Assembly: GCA_026874595.1 (NCBI GenBank)
Contig: CM049321.1
Coordinates: forward strand, 620,479 to 684,478
Length of the DNA stretch: 64,000 nucleotides
Origin: Sipunculus nudus
Taxonomy: Eukaryota > Annelida > Sipuncula > Golfingiida > Sipunculidae
Direction of reading: 5' to 3'
Part shown: in pieces, positions 22,519 to 33,280 of the stretch
Layout of the letters: the number at the start of each line of letters is the position of its first letter
Numbering within the stretch: the first letter of the stretch is position 1
The notes under the pieces: generated by a model
Told to the model about the DNA's origin: nothing
The model's database searches: none
Seen by the model: only the letters and a program-made list of their open reading frames with translations
Program-made: the position numbers and the translations under genes

Positions 22519-22584
22519 CTGTGACACCAGGTGTCATATTTTCGCTTTCAGGGATAAAAGTACCGGTAGACGCAATAAAAGAAT
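22519..22584 (-). CDS. Locus B: stalk exon
   Basis: A 66-bp exon, phase 1 at both ends (TTTTTAG/AT to ACAG/GTAAAA). Encodes SFIASTGTFIPESENMTPGV, a short Ser/Thr/Pro stalk with an N-M-T glycosylation sequon. It joins CTLD2 to the TM exon. Confidence 0.6.
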
Positions 22585-22771
22585 CTAAAAAGAAAAAAAA
22601 AAAAAGCTTCATTTGATAAGGTAAACACATGAAATAATGGGTGTACTGTTATTTCCTTTCTTCTGTCCTAATTCTTTATTTTCATTTATTCGACATAACC
22701 AGTTGCACAACTTAAGGCTATTATTACAACCAACATAGACAAATGAAACCTGACATTAAGTATAAACTTAC

Positions 22772-22875
22772 ATTCATAACAAAGGGCTAGGTATTTTTCA
22801 TCACATGCTACAGGCTTCCATACGAGGCTTTTGTTGACTTTATAGACGGAGGCGCACCTACCCTCAGCCCCCGAA
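22772..22875 (-). CDS. Locus B: CTLD2 C-terminal half
   Basis: Encodes SLVWKPVACDEKYLALCYE, almost the same pattern as locus A's LHWRPVACDSDHNLLCFK. The donor GAAT/GTAAGT is phase 1. The acceptor is uncertain, possibly AATAG near 22876, where the phase does not fit. Confidence 0.65.
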
Positions 22876-23084
22876 AATGACTATTTATGGGTTTTAGGAG
22901 CAAACGAACCTACAATGCAGGGTACTTCATAATCTACTGCTATTAACAGCACGACAGTTATTTAAATCATATATTTATATAGATGGAAACATTTCATTAT
23001 TTGAAAGATCAATGTATAATTTAAGAATGTTTAATTAAATTTATTTGAGTTTCAGCAGCTTTCTCAAGCGTTTAGTAAACATAC

Positions 23085-23314
23085 GGTTATTTGGCAAGTG
23101 AAATTTCCAAAGACCCTGCCTCAATCCAATCCAAGCTTCTTCATCTGTTCCCAAAGCTTCTTGTAAGTGTTTCACTGACTGGACGCTAAGTGTTCTGCCA
23201 CGCAAACTGCATCTTGTGACAGCTGCATACCAGTTACAAGGTAACGGTAGTTCGTTAAACACATCGGTGCGTTTGTTTCTGATCTCACACAGAATCCGTC
23301 ACAATTGCTACACC
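23085..23314 (-). pseudogene. Locus B: CTLD2 N-terminal half, one-base frameshift
   Basis: Acceptor TTTTTAG/GG, phase 1. Starts GCSNCDGFC, the counterpart of GCMSCEGIC in locus A, then changes frame near 23235-23260 and continues CNWYAAVTRC...EEAWIGLRQGLWKF. The donor AACC/GTATGT is phase 1. The exon is 230 bp, one short of a phase-consistent length, agreeing with a single missing base. Confidence 0.65.
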
Positions 23315-23647
23315 CTAAAAAAATCACTATAAGATTGCATTATGGTCATATTTTGTACACATATTAAGAGGTATGAAGTATTAGTAAAATATCCCTAAAA
23401 TGCTTTAAAGTTAGTTTATAATACGGTTATCGTTCCAGACGTTATCAGACCGGAATTCCAGATTTCGTTGGCCATCATTCAGCTCTTATTAGCAATAAAA
23501 AAAGACCATATTAAAGTTTTTTTATCGAATTCAATGTTTAGAACGCTTTATTCTACGTGTTAGAAAATTAATGATACTTCATATGTGAAGTCGAGACGTT
23601 TTAAAAGATTTCAGAATTTTATATTCAAAACCAGCTCAAGGACGAAC

Positions 23648-23760
23648 CTTTCATTTCACAAATAAATCCATCTGCATGTGTATTGCATCTTGCACAAGTG
23701 AGGTGATGTTTGTTAAAAGAGCACATGGTCCCTTGGGTTCATAGATTGCTCCTTTGCTTC
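23648..23760 (-). pseudogene. Locus B: CTLD1 C-terminal half, one-base frameshift
   Basis: Acceptor GTTTTAG/GA (phase 1), reading AIYEPKGPCALLTNITSLVQD. The second frame continues CNTHADGFICEMK, an ordinary CTLD ending, to donor AAAG/GTTCGT (phase 1). The exon is 113 bp, where 114 would keep phase, so one base is missing near 23690. Confidence 0.6.
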
Positions 23761-24538
23761 CTAAAACATCATACAAAATTAACCATCCTGCTAAAAAAAT
23801 ACACAAAGTCAATGGGACCTTTTTTTGACTGACAAGCAAATATACACATGTTTATAGTAAATAAAACCTAACGGAAGTCATGAATATTGATTATAACAGA
23901 GAATCTCCGCTTATTGCGACCAAATTCACAGAGTAAATGGATATTTTTGGACATTTTGTAACGGGATATTTTGTCTCAAGAAACAGCAAGACTATAAATG
24001 CAGTGTTTTCGCAGAACTGGCACAAGACAGAAAATATGATTACATATAACTGTTATCACACGAAATAAATAACAAATATTGGAGCTTACATCCCTACCCT
24101 AGTTAACACACTATGAAAGAGAAACCTCCTACTCTGTCGATTTATTGAAAATATCTGGGAAAAAAGATGACGGAGACCTTTGTCACACGGTTACTGCTTA
24201 ATCAACGGTAAATCTTGTCCATAAAAGGAAAACTTCATAAACACATGTATGATAAAAGACTGCATGTCTAGGTCAGTCAGTAAGACTTTTTCACATACAG
24301 GTAGGGGTTTCATTAACTTCTTTCTTCAGAAGAAAAGGACGAGGCACCCCGCAGCACACGGAATATTTTATGCGCCCAAAAGCTCATGAAACACTCTGTT
24401 ATGTACTTTTTTTACAACCTTATCCAAACGTGTGTGTAGACTATCATAGCATTCTATCTTTATATTGCTGGAGTTATACACGTGCTACTGAGAATGAGAG
24501 GTCAAAAGAAACCCTTTTACTACTATATTGTGGCTCAC

Positions 24539-24748
24539 CTAATTCTCTTCCGTTGGTAAATAACCATTTGGTTGCTGCAGTCAAGTCCAAGTCGAGCCAG
24601 GCATTGTATAGGTCACTATTCTGCAGTCCTTGAAAGATAGCGGTACGTTGCTGATCTCCAACATCAACTAGCAACATACGACCCTGGTTATCACACACCA
24701 TACTGCCATGTGACTTCGATTCGACAATACCATATAATTTTGATGTGC
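24539..24748 (-). CDS. Locus B: CTLD1 N-terminal half
   Basis: An intact 210-bp exon, phase 1 at both ends (ATTTAAG/GC to TTAG/GTGAGC). Encodes KLYGIVESKSHGSMVCDNQG with AWLDLDL and TKWLFTNGRE, matching the CTLD landmarks 'YG', 'W.dL' and 'W...NG'. The upstream signal-peptide exon was not found. Confidence 0.65.
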
Positions 24749-26279
24749 CTTAAATGAATAAGGAATTATAAAAAAATATTCAAAATAACATTTTAATTTA
24801 CAAAATTACTACAGTCATATCGGTTTGAAAACGCTTTAACAGTGTGTTCTTGTTTTGCTGTTCATTTTTTCAATTACATGAATTATAATTACTTTTAAAT
24901 AAAACTATTAAACCTTTTAGTGCGACCATAACAACAAAAAAGGGGGAAAACACTCAACCAAGAATTTAACAACGTCCGATCATATAGAACAAGCTACTAT
25001 ATCAAGGGATTCAGAATTTCCCCTTTCTAGGTACAACAATCTAACAATGCTAACGTAAAGGAAACGCATGATATGGCTAGCCTATCCAAAACGGCGGTTG
25101 AAAATCTCTATGCTGGTAGCAAAAACACAGTGGCAAGTGTATATAGCTGGCTTACTGTACTCTCACTTTTCTGAATCCTTAGTAACATCGGTATCTCAAA
25201 CTTGGAAGTATACCAATTCGAAAACAAAACAGTAAGACCATTGAAATCAACTCGGCAACGTAAGATGTTAAAGAGTGGGCAGATATATAACAAGGCACAG
25301 CATGGGAGAACAGCATATTGTAAATAAAAGATAACCTAGCGACAGCTATTCTAGAATTAGCATTTGCGCCTAGCAACTGAAGTAATACCGTCTTCCTTCT
25401 ATTCAGATTATACGCCCACACAAGGCACTGTATCCATGGCGCGGCTTCAGCCGGGGACAAACATCCATTTCTGTCATGTCACCATTCAATGTGATCATTC
25501 ATTCCTTATTATGGCAAAATTTACGGCAAATATTTAGAGCAGTCTTTCTTTGCTATAAATGATTCCATACATTATGTCTTTACCAGATAGATGAAATGCA
25601 ATATGTACCTAGGTGGGGCAGCTGAGAAAAAACATGAAAACCAAATGCCTGTAACAAAAATGAGAAATGTATATTCCTGTGTCATTTTTATTATTGCCGG
25701 TCTCTTCTGTAGATGATGAATTTCTCCATCAGCTGGTCAAGCTGAAATAAATATAAAATTATTTTATTTTGTAGGCAAGCAATAACATCTTGGATGTTTT
25801 ATTAACTGGTTATATCGCTACTGAAAGACATACACAATTTTGAGATTAGAACATATCTCAAAACACAAAACTATGGTAACCTCCTATAGAGACGATCTCG
25901 GTATCCTAACCATCCGCTGCTATGTAGGAACCACTGGTAACAAAAAGTCCTATTTTGACAGTATTTGCTTCAATTTATAATATGTTCCTTCGTCTATATC
26001 GTGTAATAGATTTATAATTGAATCAAAAAAGGAACTCAGGCGTCACAGTATGACCAATTCAGTCGCTGATAGAAATGACAAGTGTATTTCGTGTAAAAGA
26101 ACTGTTATGTTAACGCCGTCATTCCTGGTACGCTTCAGGCTCTGAAACATTCATCAGGAAAAAGGTTACCGGATTTATAGTAATATGCGGGTTCTTTTTG
26201 GGGAAGTTGACTCCAGATATATGAAGATGATAACTCCTTTTAAACACATTACACATGCACTGCATATATTATATTGTAA

Positions 26280-26900
26280 ATACATTTTTTAGATATGAGA
26301 TATTTACTGAAACAACTATCCTTATATTAAATGATTATAACTGAGGTAATTTCAGTTAATTGTCTAGTTAGCGGACTTTTATTATATTGAAAATACAATA
26401 TTAGATTATATATATTTACTGAAACAACGGTGTTTATGTCTAATGGTTATAACTAATGATTTTGATCATTTGGTCTCTTAAGCATCCGTGTAAGATACTA
26501 CCATTTTATGAGAATTTACATAAACAGAGACGCAGCTTGTGTATACATAAATATAAATATAATACAAGGGATGATTAATTAAAGACATACCAACGTCACC
26601 TATAAGGACGAGACTTCAGCTCGCGTTAGCAATAAACGTGCTTGTAAATAACGTAAATTATGCTCGATAATACTTGGAGCTATAAAACACCGGGATGTCA
26701 GGGCGGCCGTTTACTCTCCTCAAGCACACTGGTGTCAATAAGGCACCGTAATGTCCATGAAGTTGTGTAACTACTCCTTTCTTTTATTTTGCCTATAGTC
26801 AAGTTTAATTATACTTGGAGTACTGCAACACCGGAGCAATAGAGTGGTTGTTTGCTCCACTCAAACACACTATAAAGTTTATATAGTAGTGTTACTACCT
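26280..26900. repeat. Divergent local repeat, block 1
   Basis: Contains two copies of a TACTGAAACAA..TTTATGTCTAATG-like segment (about 26310, 26410) and two copies of an 'ACTTGGAG..ACACCGG ... CTCAAACACAC' segment (about 26670, 26812). Each is also seen once in 27840-28380. Confidence 0.6.
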
Positions 26901-27293
26901 TATTTTGTCTTTTATTTTTATGTCTGTTGTTTTTCTTTGTATAACTGACAGGAACTAAGGTGGGCATTGGAAAGCTATATAAATCCCTGTTTGTCTGTCA
27001 AACGTTCTTGTCTGTTCATAGATCCATTCCTATTCATACAGTTTTTTAACATGAACTTATTCACATGCTAACATATACTGGAGAAAGTGGATTCAATGGA
27101 TCAATAATTAAGATTTCTTTGTCTATTTTGCGTGACCTATCGCTACATTTACCCCTTAAATATTTTCTCTTGGTTAGGTATTATTTATAGTAATTTAGTG
27201 TTATTGAAAACTTTTTTTTGCCTCTATGCGTGTAGGATTTTACAGGCAGATAAATAAAAAAAAGCACATGAAATTGGAAAAATACAAATCCGT

Positions 27294-27475
27294 CTTGTTT
27301 CGTGTAGCAAAAAAAAAATGTTATACGCTCAGCTGACTTTCAGTCATGCTGAGCTTTAGCGATCTCTCTTTGTCCGACGTCCTACTTGTTTCGTGTAGCA
27401 AAAAAAAAATGTTATCCGCTCAGCTGACTTTCAGTCATGCTGAGCTTTAGCGATCTCTCTTTGTCCGACGTCCTA
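27294..27475. repeat. 91-bp tandem duplication with a strong hairpin
   Basis: Two units of 91 bp differ at about one base. Each contains an A10 run and an inverted repeat GCTCAGC-TGACT-TTC-AGTCA-T-GCTGAGC (27327-27354 and 27418-27445): a 12-bp stem with one bulge and a 3-base loop. Function unknown. Confidence 0.85.
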
Positions 27476-27839
27476 CTGTACGGCCGTCCGGGTTCTCCGT
27501 TAGCGGCTACTATCAAGAAACAGTATATTCTAAGAGGTTATGATTAGATCTACTATCATCTACTATCGATCTACTCCTTATACTTTAGATTGCCAAATTA
27601 CACCTAGGTGTCAGTTGTTCATATGTGGTTTCATCTAGGTTCCTGAAACACATGTTTTTTTTTATCATGCCCCTTTTTCATGACAATTCTTCTTGGTACA
27701 CGTAAGGTTTGTTTTGCTTTCTAAATAAGGAGAAACTTTGAGGAATATAACAGTTTGTTTCAGGTTTTTATTCCGGAAGTTTCCCCAGTTTTATGAAAAT
27801 AATATCTCCTAGCGAAACAAATGAAATATGCACAGTTTA

Positions 27840-28380
27840 AACTATATTGACAATACAGTTTACATATACTGAAACAAGGATCTTTATGTCTTATTATAGT
27901 AATAGAGGCACTGGAGTAAATGGTTAGTTCGTAGGCTTTACGACGATCAAATATTTTAATGTGTAAACACAGGTTAATATCAGTTTTATGCATAATATGA
28001 AACAACATATCTGTATTCATTTTACGAACATTTCATGCATAGTAATGCAAATAATGGTCCGTTAATGAGTAATGGACAAGAGTAATGTATGCAGTGCTGT
28101 CATAATTGCAATATGGTGTGATATAATGGGAAATGATATAATGGGAAATAGTGCATCGACACTAAACCAATATGAAGCATACACGAGTGAAAAATAATTA
28201 TCAACTGTCATAATGGACAGAACTTCAGTCCACGTACGCTCCAAACATAAAAGTAAATATTCGTTATTGTGTTTTATAATACTAAAAAAACGGAGTGCCA
28301 CAGTGGTTGTGTGCTCACTCAAACACACAGCAGGTGTGCGACACCATAATGTCCATGTAGTTAAGTAATGTTTGTCTGTT
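27840..28380. repeat. Divergent local repeat, block 2
   Basis: Carries the TACTGAAACAAGGATC segment (about 27866), the 'GACAGAACTTCAGTC' segment (about 28215) and the 'GTGTGCTCACTCAAACACAC' segment with AATGTCCATG (about 28310-28355), in the same order as block 1. It is therefore an older duplication of the same non-coding stretch. Confidence 0.6.
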
Positions 28381-28429
28381 AGTAACACATATCATGGCAA
28401 AACTCCAATAATGTGAAGCAGCCATTGTG

Positions 28430-28870
28430 TTACGGACAACAAGAGAGGTAGGCTGGTGAAGGATATGTCTATCTCTGTTTGCCAATCTATCCTTTGCCTG
28501 TTTGCTAATTCTTTAATGTCTAAAAAGGGAACATTTAGGGAAGTAAATGGGTACAACGGACCCACTACCAGAGTGATCATTGAGGATTTGACATATATAT
28601 TTTCTACGCCGAGCTATTAAGTACTTTTCTCAAAGGAATATTTACAAATATTGGACAAAGATTAGCGGGAGGAGGATATTTCTGTCTTTTTGTCTGTGTA
28701 TCCTTTTGCATGTTTGAAAATTCTTCTCTTTCGCAAAATCAAACTTTTTCCTTGATGAAATGTAGTGAAGAAAATGGGTAACAGGGATTCACTACCAAAG
28801 GGGCCTTTGTATTTGACATTATTATACTCTTCGCTTAGTTAATAAATACCTTTTTAAAGGAAAGTATGCG
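28430..28870. repeat. Divergent ~235-bp tandem duplication
   Basis: Two adjacent segments (about 28440-28625, 28675-28860) share blocks in the same order: a 'TCTGTTTGCC..ATCCTTTGC' start, 'AAATGGGTA', 'CACTACCA', and an 'ATTTGACAT..TATA' end. No open frame is preserved. Confidence 0.5.
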
Positions 28871-29292
28871 TTATTTACATAAATCGAACAGTATTTCAAA
28901 AATAGTGCTTAAGAGATTTCAGAAATCTAGAATATAACGTAAAAAATAATCAAGACGGAAAGCAGAAATAAACAAACCTAGCGTGTGGTGTTTTGCAAAT
29001 AATGTCAAATTTTCAAAAACATTGAAAAAGCAACACCAATACAATAAAACGACATATGTTCTTTCCCTTACAATACCCGCTGTGTGTCTCCAATCTAAGA
29101 ATGTAACATATTCTTGACTTTTTTTTACAAATAACCATTCAATGCGCGATACAAATATTATGCATGTAAACATCTTTAAGCTTGACTAAAAAACTTGATA
29201 TCTGGACATAAATTTGAAATATAAATGTCCGTCCTAAGTTCTCTCTAATTTTTTTACATGAAAACTCGCGCTATATTTTTGTCGGCACTTAC

Positions 29293-29352
29293 TGTGACTG
29301 GGTGCCTTTCCGTGGACTACGATGAATATCTTTACTGGTACATGAAAGCCTA
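29293..29352 (-). CDS. Locus A: possible third stalk exon
   Basis: A 60-bp segment bounded by TTCCAG/TA and CACA/GTAAGT, phase 1 at both ends, reading GFHVPVKIFIVVHGKAPSH. It fits the phase pattern of the gene, but it is short and a second frame is also open. The TM exon that should follow was not found. Confidence 0.35.
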
Positions 29353-30080
29353 CTGGAATAATATGATAAAGGTATCAAAATTTTTCTTATTTTTTTTTTC
29401 CAGGAATTCCCCCCTAACGTTTTGATATTAATTATTGATGACTTCTTATTTGACACTATGATAATAATGTATTTTTATTTTAAATCAGATTTATCTCTCA
29501 AATCAAATTTTTAAGAATTAACAAGACCTTCACTTTACATGTGTGTCATATTAATGTTAGTGGACTGAGGGAAGTCATTGTAAGTGGGAGATTGGAGACT
29601 CATAAACATGCCGTGCATTCGCATTAACATATCATGCTTTACATGATGCACCCCAACACGAACTCTTTACGATCAACATTTGCAGCAGTTTTGATTTTAA
29701 TTGAAATGATAATTACCATATATCGCGGAAGAAATAAGCAAACTCTCGGGGGCAATGAGTGACAAAAGCGACAGATTACCAAGAAAATGCACAAGAGTAT
29801 ACTACAGCACTTAATCACACACACAACATGTAATTTAGAGATACTTGGATAGGAGTTCTCCCCAAGAACGTCTGATCTAACGTACAGGAAGTAACTATAA
29901 ATATATTAAAATTTTGTATTATAACGATCATTATTTTTGTTGAGACTCTGATTGTACCATTTTAGATATATGAACCTAGCACGTCTCAACATGACTAACG
30001 TTATAGGGAATAATTAAATTGATGTCAGACTCATAGATGACTTTTAGCAAATTTACTGCCAAAGAAAGATAAATGCTTAC

Positions 30081-30146
30081 CTTCGATAAATTGCAGAGAT
30101 GGGTTTTCATCTTTGAACTGATCTGTTCCTTTGGGCTCTCTCCTAC
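30081..30146 (-). CDS. Locus A: second stalk exon
   Basis: A 66-bp exon, phase 1 at both ends (TAGTAG/GT to GAAG/GTAAGC), reading RREPKGTDQFKDENPSLQFI. Charged, no domain. It continues the stalk in phase. Confidence 0.45.
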
Positions 30147-31199
30147 CTACTACTAAAACCAAGGACAAACTGATGAGCTCAGACATATGACAAAACTTAT
30201 GAGAAAAGTAAAAAGTCAATAATTAGGAAAATGCATACATTATATACATATTCTATGTACTGCAATATCCGTATCGTGATATACTTAAAAGAAATATTGA
30301 CTATTCCCAGAAAGGACATATTGCTTGTCCTTGCCGAGGGTGAGAAATCATCATTCAAATATGAACAGGTGTGATCTAATTGAAATTGCCTTTTTTTCGG
30401 ACACAAATGTTCTGTACTGTAGCCGTCAAGTTTGTGAACTGTAACGTTTATTTTTTTTTTGTTCTGCAAATTAATGTTCTGCATTAAGATGCCACGGACT
30501 AAATTTTATAGGTGATACCAAGACCTATATTATTCCTTACATTGCATTCCTTGAAAAGAAGCATGGGCTTTGTAGGTATATCACAGTGTCTATATTGTTT
30601 AGAATGACTTCTAAAAGAATCACATTAAGAAATTGTTTGAATAACGCCCAGTAAATATAGTTATATTTTTTTATTATCAGTATTTATGGTTTAATCCTGA
30701 GCGTATTATAAGATACCACGCAATAGAATTAGTAACGGGCTGTCTGTCAAGTTGCCGAATGTTAGGTCAAAAATATTCCGTTTTAAATTTTTTTGCTGAA
30801 GCGTTTTTCCTGTTCTTCATTTTGTTTATTTATTTATTTATCTATTTTTGTACTGGATTTGGTGTTATTTTATAAAGGTTAGGTATACATTAGAGGAACA
30901 TTATTTGAGCCGATTTTTACGGAAATTCGTAAATATGAATTGCTTTATTTAGTTCATTGCTCCTGTGTGTGGCTCAAATATCACTTCAAACACACACTTC
31001 ATACACGTGTAATACGTTCACGCTAGATTGGTTATTATATTTCAATAACAAATAATATAAAAATGACCAATTTTCGGGACATTTTATGGAAATCAATCTG
31101 TATGGGATTAGAATATAGATTAATTTAGACGGAAAGAAGTATTCTCTTAATTTTAATGTATGTTCTTGGGCCTGAATATCTGATAATAACGATCCTTAC

Positions 31200-31280
31200 C
31201 GGTCCTAAGAATGCTCCTTGATTCTTGCATTTCTGTTGTCATCAACGGTGAAAACGTACACTTGTTACGCTCATGCAAAT
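31200..31280 (-). CDS. Locus A: first stalk exon
   Basis: An 81-bp exon, phase 1 at both ends (CCAACAG/AT to ACCG/GTAAGG), reading LHERNKCTFSPLMTTEMQES. Follows CTLD2 and corresponds in position and phase to locus B's stalk exon at 22519-22584. Confidence 0.55.
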
Positions 31281-31414
31281 CTGTTGGAAACAAATGCGTT
31301 TTCATAGTCGTGAATAATGTATCTTAATAAATGCTACAGTTATTTGTCAAATATGTAAAGAGTAAAAACCGGTTATGCTGATGAATCTGATGTTATTGAA
31401 ACTCCGCGACGCAC

Positions 31415-31546
31415 ATTTAAAGCAAAGGAGGTTGTGATCGCTGTCACAAGCTACTGGTCTCCAATGTAGCTGCTGTCCTCTCATCCCAACAACTGTACAC
31501 TTAGGAGAGGCAGAATTGCGTCTATAATATCGTAGCATCTGAATAT
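31415..31546 (-). CDS. Locus A: CTLD2 C-terminal half
   Basis: An intact 132-bp exon, phase 1 at both ends (TTTCAG/AT to AAAT/GTGCGT). Encodes YYRRNSASPKCTVVGMRGQQ and LHWRPVACDSDHNLLCFK, giving the conserved C...W.p.aC......CF pattern. No WND triplet. Confidence 0.75.
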
Positions 31547-31688
31547 CTGAAAGAAAATTTTTAACTGAAGACTAATTGACATAAAATGATTCAAGTCATT
31601 CCTTTGGTAAACTCAGAATTTTGTTTAGAATATATATGTCCTTCGAATCGTTGTTTGTTTTATTATAGACGAAAATAATTTTACACAC

Positions 31689-31925
31689 CATTTCCAAGTA
31701 GCTTGAAGGACCAAAATCCTGTTCGCAAACCAATCCATGTCTCGTCGCAATTAGAAAGTTTCGCGGCGCGTGATACTATGGAGATTGGCTGGACAGTTAA
31801 ACGTTGGTTGTCGGCAGCACATTGAATACCAGCCGTTGACCAATCAACATTTCTGCAGAACGCTGTCACACAGGTAAACTCCTCTTTTGGGTTTCTGTCA
31901 CAGATTCCTTCACACGACATGCACC
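31689..31925 (-). CDS. Locus A: CTLD2 N-terminal half
   Basis: An intact 237-bp exon, phase 1 at both ends (CTTCAG/GG to AAATG/GTGTGT). Begins GCMSCEGICDR and contains CRNVDWSTAGIQCAADN and CDETWIGLRTGFWSF, the CTLD landmarks W..A...C and WIGL...W. The extra N-terminal Cys pair marks the start of this linker-plus-domain exon and recurs in locus B. Confidence 0.75.
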
Positions 31926-32173
31926 CTGAAGAGTAAAATAACACCTATATATCAATAATAAAAGTTGATATGAAAGCCTGTAATTTATATTTAACTTTTA
32001 CACTTATTTGGTTCAGGACCATTTACGATAATTTTATTAAAAATATTTAGTCAGATAAGCAGCATTGGCAACCGTTATTAATTATTTTAATTGCAACATG
32101 CTAAAATGTCATATGGAAATACTGTTTCACTCAAATAAATGTGTATATTATGGGGTCGAAATTAATGCTTTAC

Positions 32174-32293
32174 CTGACCGTTCGCAAGCGTATCCGATCC
32201 GGCGTGAACAGCTCTGAGAAACATATCCCACATTCGCATACCATTCGCTGTAAGCTTGGCATTCTTTGAATACATCACCATTATTGTCCCCAG
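32174..32293 (-). CDS. Locus A: CTLD1 C-terminal half
   Basis: An intact 120-bp exon, phase 1 at both ends (TCCACAG/CT to TCAG/GTAAAG). Encodes GDNNGDVFKECQAYSEWYAN and CSRRIGYACERS, ending with the usual '(Y/F).C' of a CTLD. No EPN, QPD or WND motif was seen in this domain. Confidence 0.7.
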
Positions 32294-32577
32294 CTGTGGA
32301 AATGAAACGGGAATACATCACCGCTCAGTATCAACCACATCCTTAAAACTATCTTTTTCAACTATTCGAAACGTATTATTTACAGAGTATTGATAGGTGA
32401 ATAAGGTCGGCTGTCATCAAAGAACCCTGTTTGAATGATCATTTACTTCTTCCGAACATATAACGAACTAGTTGTATGCCTCTGATGACGCAGCAGTAAC
32501 CAATAAAATGATCTGCTCAACATGCCCAGCAAACAAACTACCATCAGTATTTGTATGTGAATTATATGTACATTTAA

Positions 32578-32580
<3 letters not shown>

Positions 32581-32645
<65 letters not shown>
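32581..32645. repeat. (TA)n microsatellite
   Basis: A pure TA tract of about 64 bp in the intron that splits CTLD1 of locus A. Confidence 0.95.
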
Positions 32646-32650
<5 letters not shown>

Positions 32651-32707
32651 CATGTTAATCCGCTGTGTAAGTTGTAAACCTAAGGGATTGACAGGAAAAC
32701 TGCTGAC

Positions 32708-32917
32708 TTGCTATGCTCCCGTTGACCCAATAAAACTCGTTGACATTAGTTATCTGAAGCCCTAACCACGCTGTTTTCAGGTTGTACTTTCTTAGTGCAG
32801 ATATTATCGCAGCTTCATGACTGTCCTCAAAGTCAACCGGCAAAATTTCTTCATGTTCATCACAAACAGATTTTGCAAGTGTCCATGAATTGACCATACC
32901 ATACGGAGAAGCTTTCC
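32708..32917 (-). CDS. Locus A: CTLD1 N-terminal half
   Basis: A 210-bp exon, phase 1 at both ends (CTCACAG/GG to GCAA/GTCAGC; the donor is weak but phase-consistent). Encodes SPYGMVNSWTLAKSVCDEHE, TAWLGL and EFYWVNGS, all CTLD N-half landmarks. The frame also runs on past the donor to a stop at 32655, so intron retention would truncate the protein. Confidence 0.75.
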
Positions 32918-33183
32918 CTGTGAGTAAAACAAAGCAAAATGAAATATATAAAGTATTTAAACTACAAAGCGTTATAGGCTGAAAATAACATTGATCTGCT
33001 TAAATGTTTTAAACAAAAGGCTACATTGTGGCACTGGTTTGCATATAAAGAAACGAAATTATACAGTGACCTATATGAGATGTTTATATTGTCTGAGAGA
33101 ACCAGACAAAATTGGTTGGAAGACACTGCCCTAGAGATACAAAAGCAAACATAGTCAGTGAACCGGTACTGTAATACACTCAC

Positions 33184-33280
33184 CTAGTTTAAAATGTGCT
33201 GAAAATACTGTCCTGTATATGAAAATATTTAAAAACAATATGATTAGCGCCCACACTCGGATATCAGAATTTATAGTCAT
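33184..33280 (-). CDS. Locus A: signal-peptide exon
   Basis: ATG at 33280 begins MTINSDIRVWALIMLFLNIF, a classic signal peptide, and the exon ends at CTAG/GTGAGT in phase 1. This fits the next exon to give LGKASPYG. It defines the 5' end of locus A, the only lectin gene here whose recognised exons are all open and phase-consistent. Confidence 0.7.

Larger units (their letters stand above)
24800..29290. other. Intergenic interval with local duplications
   Basis: No convincing gene. The interval should hold the TM and tail exons of locus A and the first exon of locus B, but I could not place them. It contains the duplicated blocks listed separately. Confidence 0.5.

Noticed and set aside
25179-25460. 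Minus-strand open frame of 93 codons
   Set aside because: No domain, no splice context and no resemblance to neighbouring exons.
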